Shown piece by piece: positions 20,787 to 32,506 of a stretch of DNA of 64,000 bases. The notes beneath the pieces were generated by a model that did no database searches, was not told the DNA's origin, and saw nothing but the letters and a program-made list of their open reading frames with translations. The translations under genes and the position numbers were made by a program. Origin of the DNA: Codonopsis lanceolata (lineage: Eukaryota; Streptophyta; Magnoliopsida; Asterales; Campanulaceae); assembly GCA_013146195.2 (NCBI GenBank), contig CM028381.1, positions 61,324,744 to 61,388,743 on the forward strand, written 5' to 3'. The first letter of the stretch is position 1. The number at the start of each line of letters is the position of its first letter.

Positions 20787-22078
20787 TGATCGATGTATTT
20801 TATACGTCGATTTTATATACTTCTGTGACTTGAATTAGGCTATTTCACGAGTCTTTTGAGTACTAATATATGTTTTTGGTGAGTTTTGTAAGTTTCAGGA
20901 TTGTTCGTGAAAATACGCGAAACTCCAGGGTTTTAAGTGCAAATTACAAAGAAAGAAAAATTGAAGAAAATGAAAGCACATTACGGACACCTTGCGGACG
21001 CAGGTGCCTCGCACTGCGACCGCAAGGTAGGCGATATAGCCCAGAAGCCGGCAATCGAAGAGTTCAAAAGCACACACACTTGGAGACCTTGACGCAAGGT
21101 ACCAAGCACCTGCGACCGCAGGTAGGCGTAATGCTCAAATTTCGGGTTTTCACACAGTCATTCGATCCAATCACAACTCCCAAGTATATATAGAAGTCAG
21201 ATGCCGAGCCTAAGAAGAGAGGACGGCTGGAAGCTCTCTTTACATAGATTTTAGGTAGTTTTAGATTGTATAACATAATTAGGTTTTGTAATTTCAAGTA
21301 TTGAAGATCAAATCATGTCTTCCATCATCTCCATGTGCTCTTCATCGTCTATGATGAACTAAATCATCCCTAATCTAGGAGGTGGGAGGTAACTTGTATC
21401 GAATTTATGTTTTGATTCTTATATATATGTCTATTCAATGCTTGTTGATTGTGTTGTTTATCAACCCCTCTATTATTTTGCTTTGAACAAATGAATGTAA
21501 TCGCAAATAATAAAGGCTTAGAGGTGCGGATAACTGCATGACCAAGTGCATATGTCGTAATCGGCTCACCAACACAATAAATTGGACCTATCGAAGCACG
21601 AGAGTGATAAGTTAGGACCAGGTTCTTACATGATCTAGGTGACAGATAGATCATAAATCTAGGTGACAGCTAGATTACAGTTCCTGTGCTTAGGATATGG
21701 AATGGGTGAATTTTGCGGGGATGGAGGCTGAACCAATTGTTCAACAGACCATATCTATTTTTAGTGAACGAACCCAAGACCTTGAATGACATTATTATGA
21801 ATTAAACATAAAGGAGATATAAGTGAAACCTGTAATCCTAGATTTCCACTCACCATAAGATCTTCATATCGTTATTCTTGTCTAATTAGTTAAACATCTG
21901 TAACTAGTAATTTAGAGTAGAATTAAACATAAAAACCCCCCCTTAGGTTAATAATTTGCTATCTATAACTGCACTGTTCGTGATCACTTGTCTCTGTGGG
22001 TTCGACCCTTGCTTCCGAGTCTATTCTATAATAGTCTTGTACACTTGCAAGGAAATAGATAAATAAAACAATCGATCA
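20787..22078 (+). mobile_element. 3' LTR of the Athila-like element
   Basis: 1,292 bp bounded by the inverted termini TGATCGAT (20787) and ATCGATCA (22071-22078), directly after the polypurine tract. It contains GCG/CGC palindromes (20989-21122) and a TATA box (TATATATA, 21185-21192), so transcription probably starts near 21215. Bases after 22078 (GGGAC) begin interrupted copia integrase sequence, so GGGAC should recur before the absent 5' LTR. Confidence 0.9.
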
Positions 22079-22082
22079 GGGA

Positions 22083-24509
22083 CCTAGTCCTATTGTCTCG
22101 AAGTTAGGTTATAGGTATTTTCTTACTTTTGTGGATGATCATTCTCGTGTTACTTGGATTTATTTAATGAGGAATCGTTCTGAGTTATTTGATATTTTTT
22201 CTGCATTCTGTGCTGAAATTAAGACTCAATTTGGTGTGCCTGTCAAACATCTTCGTAGTGATAATGCTCAAGAATATTTCTCTACTGTTTACTCCAAATT
22301 TATGTTAGCTCATGGCATGCTCCACCAATCCTTTTTGGGCAGATGCTGTGTTAACTGCTTGTCATCTTATCAACTGTATGCCATCTTCTGTTCTTTCTGG
22401 AGCGATCCCTCATCAAGTCTTGTTTCCCTCGGAGTCTCTATTCCCGGTGTCTCCTAGGATAATCGGGTGCATCGCCTTTGTTCGTGATCATCGTCCTAAT
22501 GTCACCAAGTTAGATCCTAAGGCTCTCAAGTGTATCTTTTTGGGTTATTCTCGTACTCAGAAAGGATATCGATGCTTCTCTTCTGACTTGAATCGATATT
22601 TGGTTTCTGCTGATGTTTCTTTTCATGAGTTGGTGCCATTCTACCCTACATCGGATATTCCACCTGTTGAGTTTGTTCCCGATGATGATTTTCTACTATA
22701 TCGGGTTGTGGAGTCCACTTCTTTCCCTATCCGTGATCTACCTCGTCCTCTATTCAACAGGTTTACACCGACGCCGTGCTCTCAAGGAATATGCCTCCTG
22801 CTCGGCTCCCGCCGAGTCCGTCCTACCATCGCCGCCCGATCCACCGTAGAGGTACCTTCGATCTTGATATTCCTGTTGCCCTTAGAAAAGGTAAACGTAG
22901 TTGTACGTTACATCCTATTTCTAATTTTGTTAGTTATGATGGTTTGTCTCCTGATCTTTGTGCCTTTGTTAGTGTCCTTGAGTCTCATTCTCTTCCTAAG
23001 TGCATTCAAGTAGTGGGTCATCCTAGGCCGGAAGGGCGCCATGGAGAAATGACCGCTTACGCACAATCAAACTTTGGATTTGGTTCCATTGCCATCAGGT
23101 AAACATATTATTGGGTGCAAATGGGTCTATGCTGTTAAGGTCAACCCGGATGGTTCTTTGGCTCGCCTTAAGGCTCGCCTTGTTGCAAAGGGGTATGCTC
23201 AGACATATGTGGTTGATTATACGGACACTTTTTCGCCGGTTGCTAAGCTTGCCTCTATTCGTTTACTTATCTCTCTTGCTGCCTCTTCTCATTGGCCTCT
23301 TTATCAACTGGATGTCAAAAATGCATTCCTTCATGGTGATTTACATGAGGAGGTTTACATGGAGCAACCTCCGGGGTTTGGTGCTCAGGGGGAGTCTGGG
23401 TTGGTTTGCAGACTGAAACGGTCTTTATACGGGTTAAAAAAATCTCCACGTGCGTGGTTTGGGAGATTTAGTGAGGTAGTACTTGAGTTCGGCTTATGAG
23501 ATGTCGAGTGATCACTCAAGATTCTATCGGGGTGAAGGAATCATTTTACTGGTTGTTTATGTGGATGATATTGTCATCACGGGAAGTGATAGTGCAGGTA
23601 TTAGTGCACTAAAACGGTTCCTTCAGGAAAAGTTTCAAACGAAAGATCTCGGTAATTTGAGATACTTTCTAGGGATTGAGGTTGCTCGGTGCAAGAAAGG
23701 CATCTTCTTGTCCCGCAGAAAAGTATGTGTGTGACTTGTCGAGTGAGGCGGGCATGTTGGGAGCGAAGCCTTCTGAGACTCCTATGGATCCGAATACGAA
23801 ACTTACAGTTGAAGGGGGTGAATGCTTTGCTGATCCAGAGAAATATCAACGACTTGTTGGGAAATTGAACTATCTTGCTGTGACAAGACCAGATATTGCA
23901 TTTGCAGTTAGTGTAGTAAGTCGGTTTATGTCCTCTCCGCGAAGTACACATTGGGAGGCTGCTGTTAAGATTCTTTGGTATCTTAAGAGAGCTCCAGGGC
24001 TAGGCATTCTATATCGAGATCATGGGCATATGAGAGTAGAAAGGTTTGCTGATGCGGATTGGGCAGGATCCCCAGATAAGAGATCTACTTCTGGATATTG
24101 CGTGTTTGTTGGGGGTAACTTGGTTTCTTGGAAGAGTAAGAAACAATCGGTTGTGTCAAGATCAAGTGCCGAATCGAGAATACGTGGCTACGGCTCATGC
24201 TACATGCGAGTTAGTGTGGATTCGTTACTTGGGGAGATCGGTATTGGGAATCCAATGCCTATGCAGTTGTGGTGTGACAACCAAGCAGCTATTCATATTG
24301 CATCTAATCCTGTGTTTCATGAACGAACAAAGCATATTGAGCTTGATTGTCACTTTGTTCGTGAGAAACTTCAAGAGAAAATAATTTCCACGAGTTTTGT
24401 TCCGACTGACGATCAACTAGCAGATATTTTCACGAAGTCTTTAAATGGCACAAGAATAATATATATTTGTAACAAGCTGGGCATGCATAAAATTTATGCT
24501 CCAGCTTGA
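22083..24509 (+). pseudogene. Ty1/copia pol (copia-1): integrase, reverse transcriptase, RNase H
   Basis: Starts inside integrase (FLTFVDDHSRVTW; second catalytic Asp in LRSDNAQEY) because the Athila element cut it. A deletion of roughly 35-40 codons near 22330 removes the segment with the catalytic Glu. After the integrase tail (DPKALKCIFLGYSRTQKGY) and a linker, the RT has KARLVAKGYAQ, YQLDVKNAFLHG, RSLYGLKKSPRAW and the active site VVYVDDIVITGSD. RNase H has FADADWAGS, STSGYCVF and the C-terminal LADIFTKSLNG. Frameshifts occur near 22320, 23070, 23490 and 23715, with damage in the RSSAESRIRG region. The product would have been one gag-pol polyprotein. Stop at 24507-24509, followed by the purine tract and LTR. 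Confidence 0.93.
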
Positions 24510-24516
24510 GGGGGAG
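24508..24516 (+). other. polypurine tract of copia-1
   Basis: GAGGGGGAG immediately before the LTR start; the expected primer for plus-strand DNA synthesis. Confidence 0.8.
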
Positions 24517-24677
24517 TGTTAGAAGTATTGAGGGTTTAGTGGGTATAAGATATATGTTTGGGGGTCTAGTTGTAACATGTTTTATCACAAACATATATAT
24601 ATTGATCTGCCTAACCGTAATTAGGTTACGGCTTCTCAACTCTCTCTGCATTCTCTTTTCTTCTTCTATATTCAACA
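24517..24677 (+). mobile_element. 3' LTR of copia-1 (161 bp)
   Basis: A short LTR from TGTTAGAAG to TTCAACA (TGTT/AACA termini). Copia-2 protease sequence follows within about 45 bp. The next five bases (CCTCT) are the candidate target duplication. Confidence 0.8.
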
Positions 24678-24717
24678 CCTCTCATGTTTTATTAGTTGAC
24701 TCTCTCCCTGTGTAGAT

Positions 24718-27700
24718 TGTAGACTCAGGCTCAACCAAACATGTGACAAGGGATCGAGGAGGATTTGTAGAATATCAAAAAGTTCATGCGGGTACAAGAA
24801 GAATTTTCATGGGAAACAGTTCGTCTGTTAAAGTCAAAGGAGTTGGCTCATACCTGCTTCAATTGCGGAATTGACAAACATTGACTCTTCATGAAGTTCT
24901 TTATGCACCTGGAATTCGACGTAACCTATTATCAGTAGTACAATTGCTAGGACATAGATATTCTTTTAATTTTAGGGATGATTACTTGGATATTTGTTTT
25001 GGTGATGAGATTTTGGGACATGGTTTTTTGTCAGAAAATTTCATTAAATTAGATTTGTTGGATTCTCATTATTCTTCTGTTAATTCTTCTTCTTGTATGG
25101 TTTATGATGATTCTAATTCCGAGTTATGGCATGCTAGACTTGGACATATAGGAAAAGATAGAATGACTAGATTGGCTAGAGAAAGCCTATTGGGGTCTCT
25201 CACCAAAATCAACCAACCCTTGTATGAATCTTGTTTGGCAAGAAAAGCTTGCCGAAAGCCTTTTGGTAAGGCAAAAAGAGCCACACATCCATTAGAGTTA
25301 GTCCATTCAGATATTTGCAGACCAATGAATGTTAAGGCGCGCCATGGAGCTTCCTATTTTCTCACTTTTATCGATGACTACACACGCTATGGTTATGTTT
25401 ACCTTATTTCTCACTGCAATGAAGCTCTTAAGTGTTTTGAGTGTTTTCTTTCAGAGGTTGAGAGTCAAAAGGATAAAAGCTTAAAAAAATTTAGAACTGA
25501 CCGGCGTCGTGAATATTTATCTAATCAATTTAAAGAATTATGTGAGAAAAATGGAATACATCGACAATTGACAATTCCTAGAACTCCGCAACAAAATGGT
25601 GTTACAGAGCGAAGAAATCGAACATTATTGGAAATAGTTAGGTCGATGATGGCACATGCCAACCTCCCAATTTCGTTTTGGGGGGATGCGCTAATGACTG
25701 CCACCTACATACTTAATCGAGTGACTTCTAAATCAGTTCCCACAACCCCTTATGAACTTTGGAAAGGTGAGAAGCTGAAATTGGGGCATCTTCATCCTTG
25801 GGGTTATGCATGTTATGTCCATAGTACCTCCAATAAGTTTGGAAAACTAGGCCCTAGAAGAAATAAGTGTGTTTTCATAAGGTATTGAGATACCTCAAAG
25901 GGTTATGTTATGTACGGTGGAAAACCTGACGTAAGAATGACAAAAACAGAGTCGTGCAATGTTGATTTCATTGAGAATGATTTCCCATAAATAGGTGAAG
26001 TTAGGAAAGACTTTGAACTTTTTGAGATGGAAGAAAAACATATGACATCTTTTGGCGAAGGTGGGGAATTGCCGCAACCTAATCCTACGGTACAACATGA
26101 GGTTGAGCCTATGGAAGTCGCCAATGAGAGTCAAGGTGATCTTCATCCGAGTGAGAGTATGAATCCTAGTGGGAGTCTAAGACTAGAGCGAAGAAGTAAA
26201 CGTGGAAGTATACCTCGTCGTCGATTCACGATCGAAGATGAATCTTTCCTAACTACTTCTTATAATTCTAGTGAGCCTACATCATTCAAAGAAGCTCTTT
26301 CTTTACCTACAAACAACGATTGGGTGACTGCAATGGAAGATGAAATTTCCTCTATGAAAAAGAATCATGTTTGGTAGTTAGTTGATCTTCTGCAAGGTCG
26401 CAAGACTATTGGAAATGAATGGGTTTTCAAAGTCAAGCAAAAGACAGTTGGATCAATTGACAAATATAAGGCACGTCTTGTGGCGAAAGGTTTTACCCAA
26501 AGAGAGGGTTTAGACTATGAGGAGACATTCTCCCATGCGGTGAGATTTTCCTCTGTTCGCCTAATCCTAGTGATAGTAGCACACATGGATCTAGAACTTT
26601 ATCAGATGGATGTTAAAACTACTTTTCTCAATGGAGAACTAGATGAAGAGATCTATATGACTCAACCAGAGGGTTTTGAAGTCAAGGGACAAGAGCGCAA
26701 ATTGTGCCGACTCAAATGTTCCATCTATGGTCTCAAACAATCATCTAGACAGTGGCACATTCGTTTTCATCAAGCGATAACCTCAATTGGCTTTATGATG
26801 ATTGAGGAAGACCACTGTGTGTATGTCAAACGATCCAAGAAAAAGATCTTGATTCTCTCATTATATGTTGATGACATCCTACTAGCTGGATATGATATGG
26901 AGATGATAAATGCCGCTAAAGAGTGGTTGTTCAAGGCTGATATGACAGACTTGGGTGAAACAAGCTATGTGCTTGGAGTAAAGTCATTAGGGATCGTTTG
27001 AAAAGATTTCTCGGTTTGTCTCAAGAGACTTACACAAAGAAAGTCATCGAACGATTTGGCATGACTAACTCAAAACTCCTTCTCACTCCAATGGAAAAAG
27101 AATGTGTCCTTAGTACAAACTAATGCCTTAAGAATGAAGAAGATAAGAAGAGAATGTCTACGACTCCATATGCAAATGCTGTAGGAAGCTTGATGTATGT
27201 TATGGTGTGTACTCGACCTAACCTATCTTTACAATTGGGATGCTGAGTCGATTCCAAAGTAATCTTTGACCTCAACACTGGATGGCAGTGAAAGGGGTTA
27301 TGTGTTACTTGGTGGGAACCACAAATTTAACCCTATGTTACCAAGGTGGGGATTTGACCTTGAAAGGTTAAACTGACGTGGATTGGGCTGGAGATGTAGA
27401 TGGTTATAAATCTACTTCAGGCTACGCTTTCCTCCTTAGTGGTGGAGCTATCTCTTGGAGTATCAAGAGACTGACTAACACCGCCCTATCTATGATGGAG
27501 TAGCAAGAGACTGACTAACACCGCCCTATTTCTTCAACACATTGATGTTACGACGCATGTGAATCGTCCTGTAGTCATTGCTTGTGATAGCACGGCTGCT
27601 TTAGGTTACACTAAAGATCCCAAATATCATGGGAAGACGAAACACATCAATATCAAGTATCATTTCACTGGAGACATGGTTGCAGAAAAGAAAATTGTTC

Positions 27701-27807
27701 TGGAATATATTCCTACTAGAAGCATGTTGGCTGACCCTATGACTAAGCCTTTAGTTAGAGAGATTTTTCAGGATCATATGTTGGGTCTAGGGCTTCGTAG
27801 GATTTGA
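24718..27807 (+). pseudogene. Ty1/copia pol (copia-2): protease, integrase, reverse transcriptase, RNase H
   Basis: The visible part starts at the protease active site (IVDSGSTKHVTR, 24715). The pre-integrase region (LHEVLYAPGIRRNLLSV, ELWHARLGHIGKDRM) is followed by integrase with all three acids (HSDICRP; RTDRRREYL; NGVTERRNRT). RT follows (KARLVAKGFTQREG, YQMDVKTTFLNG, active site LYVDDILLAGYD). RNase H is patchy (STSGYAFLLSGGAISW; CDSTAALGYTKD; MLADPMTKPL) and ends at 27807. Breaks: a stop at 24872-24874, a stop at 25886-25888, a stop after HVW at 26375-26377, a stop at 26999 and several frameshifts to 27540. A 26-bp direct repeat at 27464-27489 and 27504-27529 disrupts the RNase H. Gag is absent because copia-1 interrupted the element just upstream. 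Confidence 0.93.
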
Positions 27808-27974
27808 TATTTATTTTGAGAACACTTTTGATGACATTTAATTATTATTTTAATTATCGTTTGAATAAATTGCAGTTTCATTTTATTCCTTTTATATGTT
27901 AATTGGATGTTTTAATATGAAATTGCGTAGCATATTTTGATTAAAAAGATGTCGTGAATATTGAATTGGCCCTC
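27808..27974 (+). other. copia-2 3' tail, probably LTR start
   Basis: AT-rich sequence directly after the copia-2 pol stop. An LTR is expected here but no closing terminus is seen before the next element at 27975, so it is probably truncated. Confidence 0.45.
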
Positions 27975-29353
27975 TGTGAGGTTCCCGAGGTGCGCCCCGC
28001 GCGCCCTTGGATAGGGGTGCGCGTACGTGCGGATGCGGGATACCACTGCTCTCGTTCCACCCTCCCTTGTTTAGGGGAAGACGAAATCAAAAGTGCGAGA
28101 GGAGTCTTTGTCTATGTTAGCACGTTGGAATGTGCCTCGGTTGCCTTTAGTGGATTTTGTATCCAATATGGGAACTTATGGTTTCCCGCATCAAGTTATC
28201 CCTTTTTTAGGGGATACTAGGATATGAGAATGCATTACCCTTTCATTCCCATTCTCCATTTTTTAGGGGAAAACGGAAAAGTGCAAAAAAGGATATTGCG
28301 ACGCCCCCACTATGGATTTTATTAAAAATAGCCTTATGCCCCGTTCAGATTACTATGGGAGCTTTGGGTTTCCCGCATCAAGTTATCCCTTTTTTAGGGG
28401 ATACCAGGATATGAGAATACATCACCCTTCCATTCCCATTTCTCCCTTTTTTAGGGGAGAACGGGAAAGTGCAAAGAAGGAGTGTTGCGAGGCCCCACTG
28501 AATCTGAAAGTTTTAGAGTCGCCATCTTTATTTTTAAGGCAAATAAAACAAAACCAAATAAATGAAAAATAAACTAGAGAAAAAGAAAACGGATTCGGAG
28601 GCTAAGTTACGAGTTGGGAAGGTGCTAGGCACCCAACTCGCCCTTTCGGTCTCAAAAATGGTTTTTGGCTTAAATATGCTTTTTGTTATATTTATTTAGC
28701 TAATAAATAAAGTATTAAAAGACAGGAGATTAAAACAAATACATCCGTGGCTACATTATTTACGGACTCGCAACCATTTCCTTACAATAATTACAGATAT
28801 ATTTAAGAATATTTGGCCATTATAACGGCTCTTTTACATAATATTTCCTATTCTAATCCGGGCAGCACAACGGCTTATATTGGCTACATTGTGCCAGATT
28901 TAAATAACAATTTAAAAAAAAAGACAGAAAAGTAAATAAATGAAATAAACAACGCCCTTAAAGGCTTTACCTTTTAGAGCGGTGGTGTGCTCGCCTCGTC
29001 GAGGGGAGAGTGAGTCTTTTTGTTGTTTGTTGTGTGGTTGTTGTTTTGATTTGGGCAGAGTGACTGCCTTATTTCTGAGACTTTGGGCTTGTCAACTCGG
29101 GCAGAGTGGCAATTTATTTTGGTAGGTTTTGGCCTTTTTGGTTGGGCGGAACCACGGCTTAGTTTTTTGATTTTTCAGCTCGTTACTCGGGCAGAGTAAC
29201 GACTTACTTTGGGATTTTTGTCCCGGGGAAGTGAGGTGGATACCTAAAAACTAGGCTAGGGATCACTTATAACCTATGGGTATTTATTTTGGCGGAGTTT
29301 GGACGGGGTTTGGAGATTTTAGGGGCTTCCACTCACCTATCTCACACCTCTCG
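27975..29353 (-). mobile_element. gypsy-type LTR, minus strand, 5'-truncated (LTR copy C1)
   Basis: The reverse complement matches the LTRs at 32507-33748 and 40006-41831: the CCCGCATC block, the 'CCCTTTTTTAGGGGA' blocks, GACCGAAAGGGCGAGTTGGGTGCC, and the AGCCGT..CTGCCC repeat words. Its LTR 3' terminus is at 27975 (TGTG on plus). No primer-binding site follows, so it is a 3' or solo LTR. About the first 460 bp of the LTR are missing, cut by the SIRE-like element at 29361. It is more diverged from the other two copies than they are from each other. Confidence 0.8.
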
Positions 29354-29360
29354 TACTAAT

Positions 29361-30586
29361 TGTTGATTCCTATAGTTCTAGATTTGGTTGAGTCATCTTC
29401 TGATTCTTCTGTACAGTGGCTAAAAGGTCTACATACCGATTAGTGTGGCAACTGTCTTAGAATCATAGTAGTTTAGAACTGTTTAGTGTTAGTTTAGGCG
29501 CAGACAAACAGGCTTCTACAGCAACCTTGGAAGAACAGCAGACTTTGAAGTCTGCTCAAAGTGCGAAAAATCAAGATTAGCCAGATCATGAAATTATGAC
29601 ACGTATAGACCTATCTAGATATTTTTGAAAATATCCAGTCATAATGTCTTCATTAGATTTCACTTTAAAGAAGTCAACTCTACATGCTGACAACTGTCCA
29701 GACTGTCTCCTGAAACCTGAAGTCTGAAGACATTACCCTTTTTGGCTAAGAAGACTTTCTAAGCTGTAGCGCCTGCAATCTGAAACCTTACTCTATTTGG
29801 GAATGTCTTCTCTTCACACACTGCATCTCTGATGACTGTGGCTCTTTCATCTCCCAAAGCGCCGAATTGCATTCAATGCAATAGAACGTTGGACACAACC
29901 CTCTCTGCCTCAGTCCAACGGTCCAAAAGATCTCTCTGGTATTTATTCAAAAAAGATCTGAAGAAATAACTCTTGCGAATTAAACTCTCAAGCCTTATCT
30001 TCAACACTCAAGCATTCAAGAGATCAAAGGACAAGAACTAACACTTCACCAAACTTCCTGAAGCTGCAGATCTGCCAGTCTTAAATTTGTTTCAGCTTCA
30101 TTTAGTTTGTTTCTTTTAAACTGTTCTTTACTTTAGCACGTGTGAGAACAATTAATCCTTGATTGTTTCTCTCACCATTATACACTTGGTTAAAAACTCA
30201 TTTTGTACACGATCCATTAGAGATCTTACTCAAAAACCTAGTGGATAAACAAGTGCACTTTTAAAATCCAAAGCTAACCACTTTGGTAGTGGACGTAGTA
30301 CTATTCACAGTACGAACCACTTCAAATCGCTGTGTTCTGTTTGAATCTGTTCTTATAATTTCTAAACTGCTCATACTGATTAAGAACATGTTCTGAATCT
30401 GTACTACTTAAGCATATCTCTATTCAGTACAGAATCTCCTCTGTTTCCGCTGCTTTAACACTTCTAGTTTAATCCTTTAAAAGTTCATTAAGAAGTGTTT
30501 ACGAAAAGTTTTTTTTAAAGGCATAACTAGGCTATTCAACCCCCCCCCCCTTTCTAGCCTAGATTGAGTCTATTTTGGGACCAACA
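29361..30586 (+). mobile_element. 5' LTR of a SIRE-like copia element
   Basis: 1,226 bp from TGTTGATTCC to GGGACCAACA, directly followed by a tRNA-Met type primer-binding site. Internal wording (TTTTGTACACGATCCATTAGAGATC, GGTAGTGGACGTAG, GGCTATTCAACCCCCC) parallels the SIRE LTR at 43548. Candidate target duplication CTAAT at 29356-29360; its partner is lost. Confidence 0.8.
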
Positions 30587-30587
30587 A

Positions 30588-30602
30588 TTGGTATTAGAGC
30601 TT
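30588..30602 (+). other. primer-binding site, initiator tRNA-Met type
   Basis: TTGGTATTAGAGC follows the LTR end; one base differs from the usual copia sequence TGGTATCAGAGC. It is the annealing site for minus-strand cDNA priming. Confidence 0.8.
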
Positions 30603-30653
30603 AATTCTTTGAAAATTCATTTTTCCAAGCTTAATCTCTTGTGAATAGATCCT

Positions 30654-32506
30654 ATGGCTCACTATATGCTGCCTACTTCGAATACCAGCCACGTCCCAAT
30701 ATTGGACGAAGGCCACTTCGAAGTATGAAAAGATAAAGTTATGAGATATATGAACTCTATTAACAATCAGTTGTGGCAATGTGTTCTAATAGGTCCTTAT
30801 ATTCCAATGAAACCCAACCTACTTGCCGAAGTAGCCAGTGGACCTCCCGAGATACCTAAATCCATGAACGAATGGACAGATGAAGAAAGGAGGCTTGTTG
30901 AACTCGACAGCAAAGCTATTCACATCATATCCATCTCTGTCGACACAAGCACATATCAACAGATCATCAGATGCAAAACTGCCAAGGAAATGTGGGAAGC
31001 CTTGGTGGAATATCTTGAAGGAGATCTGCCCACCAGAGACAACAGGAAGTATAATTACATTCAACAATTTGATTCCTTCATAAAAGATCCTAAGGAGACT
31101 CTACGACAAGCCTACGACAGATTTTGTGAGGTAGTAAACAGTTGTTATTCCTTAGGAAAAGAATATAGTGTTAAGGAAGTAAATATGAGATTTTTAGCTT
31201 CTCTAGGAAGTTTTTGGCATGTTAAAACCACTGCTATAAAAGAGTCCAAAGACTTGAACTCCATGCACCTCAAAAGTTTGTATGCGAGTTTAACCGTCTA
31301 TGAGCAAGAATTGCTTCAAGCTCAAGAATATGACAAACATTTTAAACTTCCTTCCTTTTCTACTGTTTCTCAGGAAATTTCTGCCCAAGAAAATAAACCA
31401 TCTACTTCTTCAAATGAGAATGAAATTCTTTCTGACGAACAATTTGCCATGTTCGTTAAGAAGTTTCAAAAGTTCTCAAAATTTAACAAAAAGAAGGAAG
31501 CAAACCAGCAGACTTTCAGAAAGTCTGCTGAAAGCTCACATAACAATGAGTTAGTTTGCTACAATTGCAGGAAGCCTGGTCACTTTGCTTCTAAATGTCC
31601 TAAGCCAAAATATGAAGCCTATAAAAGAAGACCATCTAAATCATTTTCTAAACATAGAGGTCTACTGGCTGAGGACTTAGAAGAAAACCATGTATCTACT
31701 TGGTTTGAAACTGATTCTGATGAGGATGATAGTGATGACTCACCCGAGCAGGCACACATTTGCCTCGTTGCTCTAGAGTCACCTCCCACCTATGACTCAG
31801 ATAGTGAAGTTAAATACTCTCCTTTCCAAGCTAACATTGAACAATCTTCTGAAGAGCCTTCAAAAGAAGAAATCCTCAAGGATGCTCAAGACATGCTAGA
31901 GGAATTCAATGAATTTAGAAAGGCCTATGTTAAGTTAGCTAAAAGTCATGAGAAGCTGGGAACTGAGAAATCCATGCTGGAAGCCGAGTTAAAAACTCTC
32001 CATGGAGTCCAGCAGGAAAATATCAAGTTAAAAGAAGAGAACAAATTTCTCAATGAAAAGGTTGCCTGCCTTATTGATCATGCCAAAGAGATATCTGCTG
32101 AGAAAGATGAGTTGCAAAAGACCATCAACTCATGGAATAACTCAACGGCAGTATTTGATCAAATTCTCGGAGATCAGAAGCCCTCAACAGATAAATCTGG
32201 GCTAGGATTCTCTGAAAGCATTTCTGGTGCAACCTCTGAATAGGAAAATGAACATTTTACAGTAAATTGTAATGTTCCTGCACAATATCAGAAACCTAAC
32301 AAGGGTAAAGAAGGAATTGGTTATACTGCTACTCCTTATAAACACCCTAAGGTTAAAATTATCAAAAACAGTGAAGGTTTGAAAGCAAAACAATCATCTG
32401 CTGGAGAGAAACCTGCTACAGGTGGTGCAGGCTCTCAACGGCCCTCCACAAGCACTTCTGTGAAAGCAAAGGCTGCTGCTTCAGGGCCTACAAAAAGTCT
32501 GCTCAA
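30654..32506 (+). pseudogene. SIRE-like copia gag, truncated
   Basis: ATG 30654 (MAHYMLPTSN) is chosen because it keeps the frame with the long open stretch and lies 50-70 bp after the primer site. Codon 25 is TGA (30726), where relatives have Trp (FEVWKD). The protein then runs open to 32243. It has a UBN2/DUF4219-type capsid region (AKEMWEALVEYLEGD, YDRFCEVVNSC), a CCHC zinc knuckle (CYNCRKPGHFASKC, about 31556) and a strongly acidic stretch (DSDEDDSDDSPE). A long Glu/Lys/Leu-rich coiled coil (31880-32130) follows. After the stop at 32241 the frame continues readably to 32506, where it joins gypsy LTR sequence. Gag would form the virus-like particle. Protease and pol are missing. Confidence 0.88.

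Larger units (their letters stand above)
6165..22078 (+). mobile_element. Ty3/gypsy element, Athila-like, 5'-incomplete, hosting a LINE and cut by a CACTA terminus
   Basis: This covers the interior and 3' LTR of an Athila-type gypsy element. Order on the plus strand: reverse transcriptase (6165-7083), nested LINE (7084-12886), RNase H end and integrase (12887-14424), a conserved post-integrase hairpin, an internal promoter-like region, an envelope-like ORF, a 100-N gap, a second divergent copy of the envelope-like region, a polypurine tract and the 3' LTR (20787-22078). Gag, protease and the 5' LTR are not present and should lie left of the window. Because of the N gap, 6165-17201 and 17302-22078 may come from two different Athila copies. 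Confidence 0.8.
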
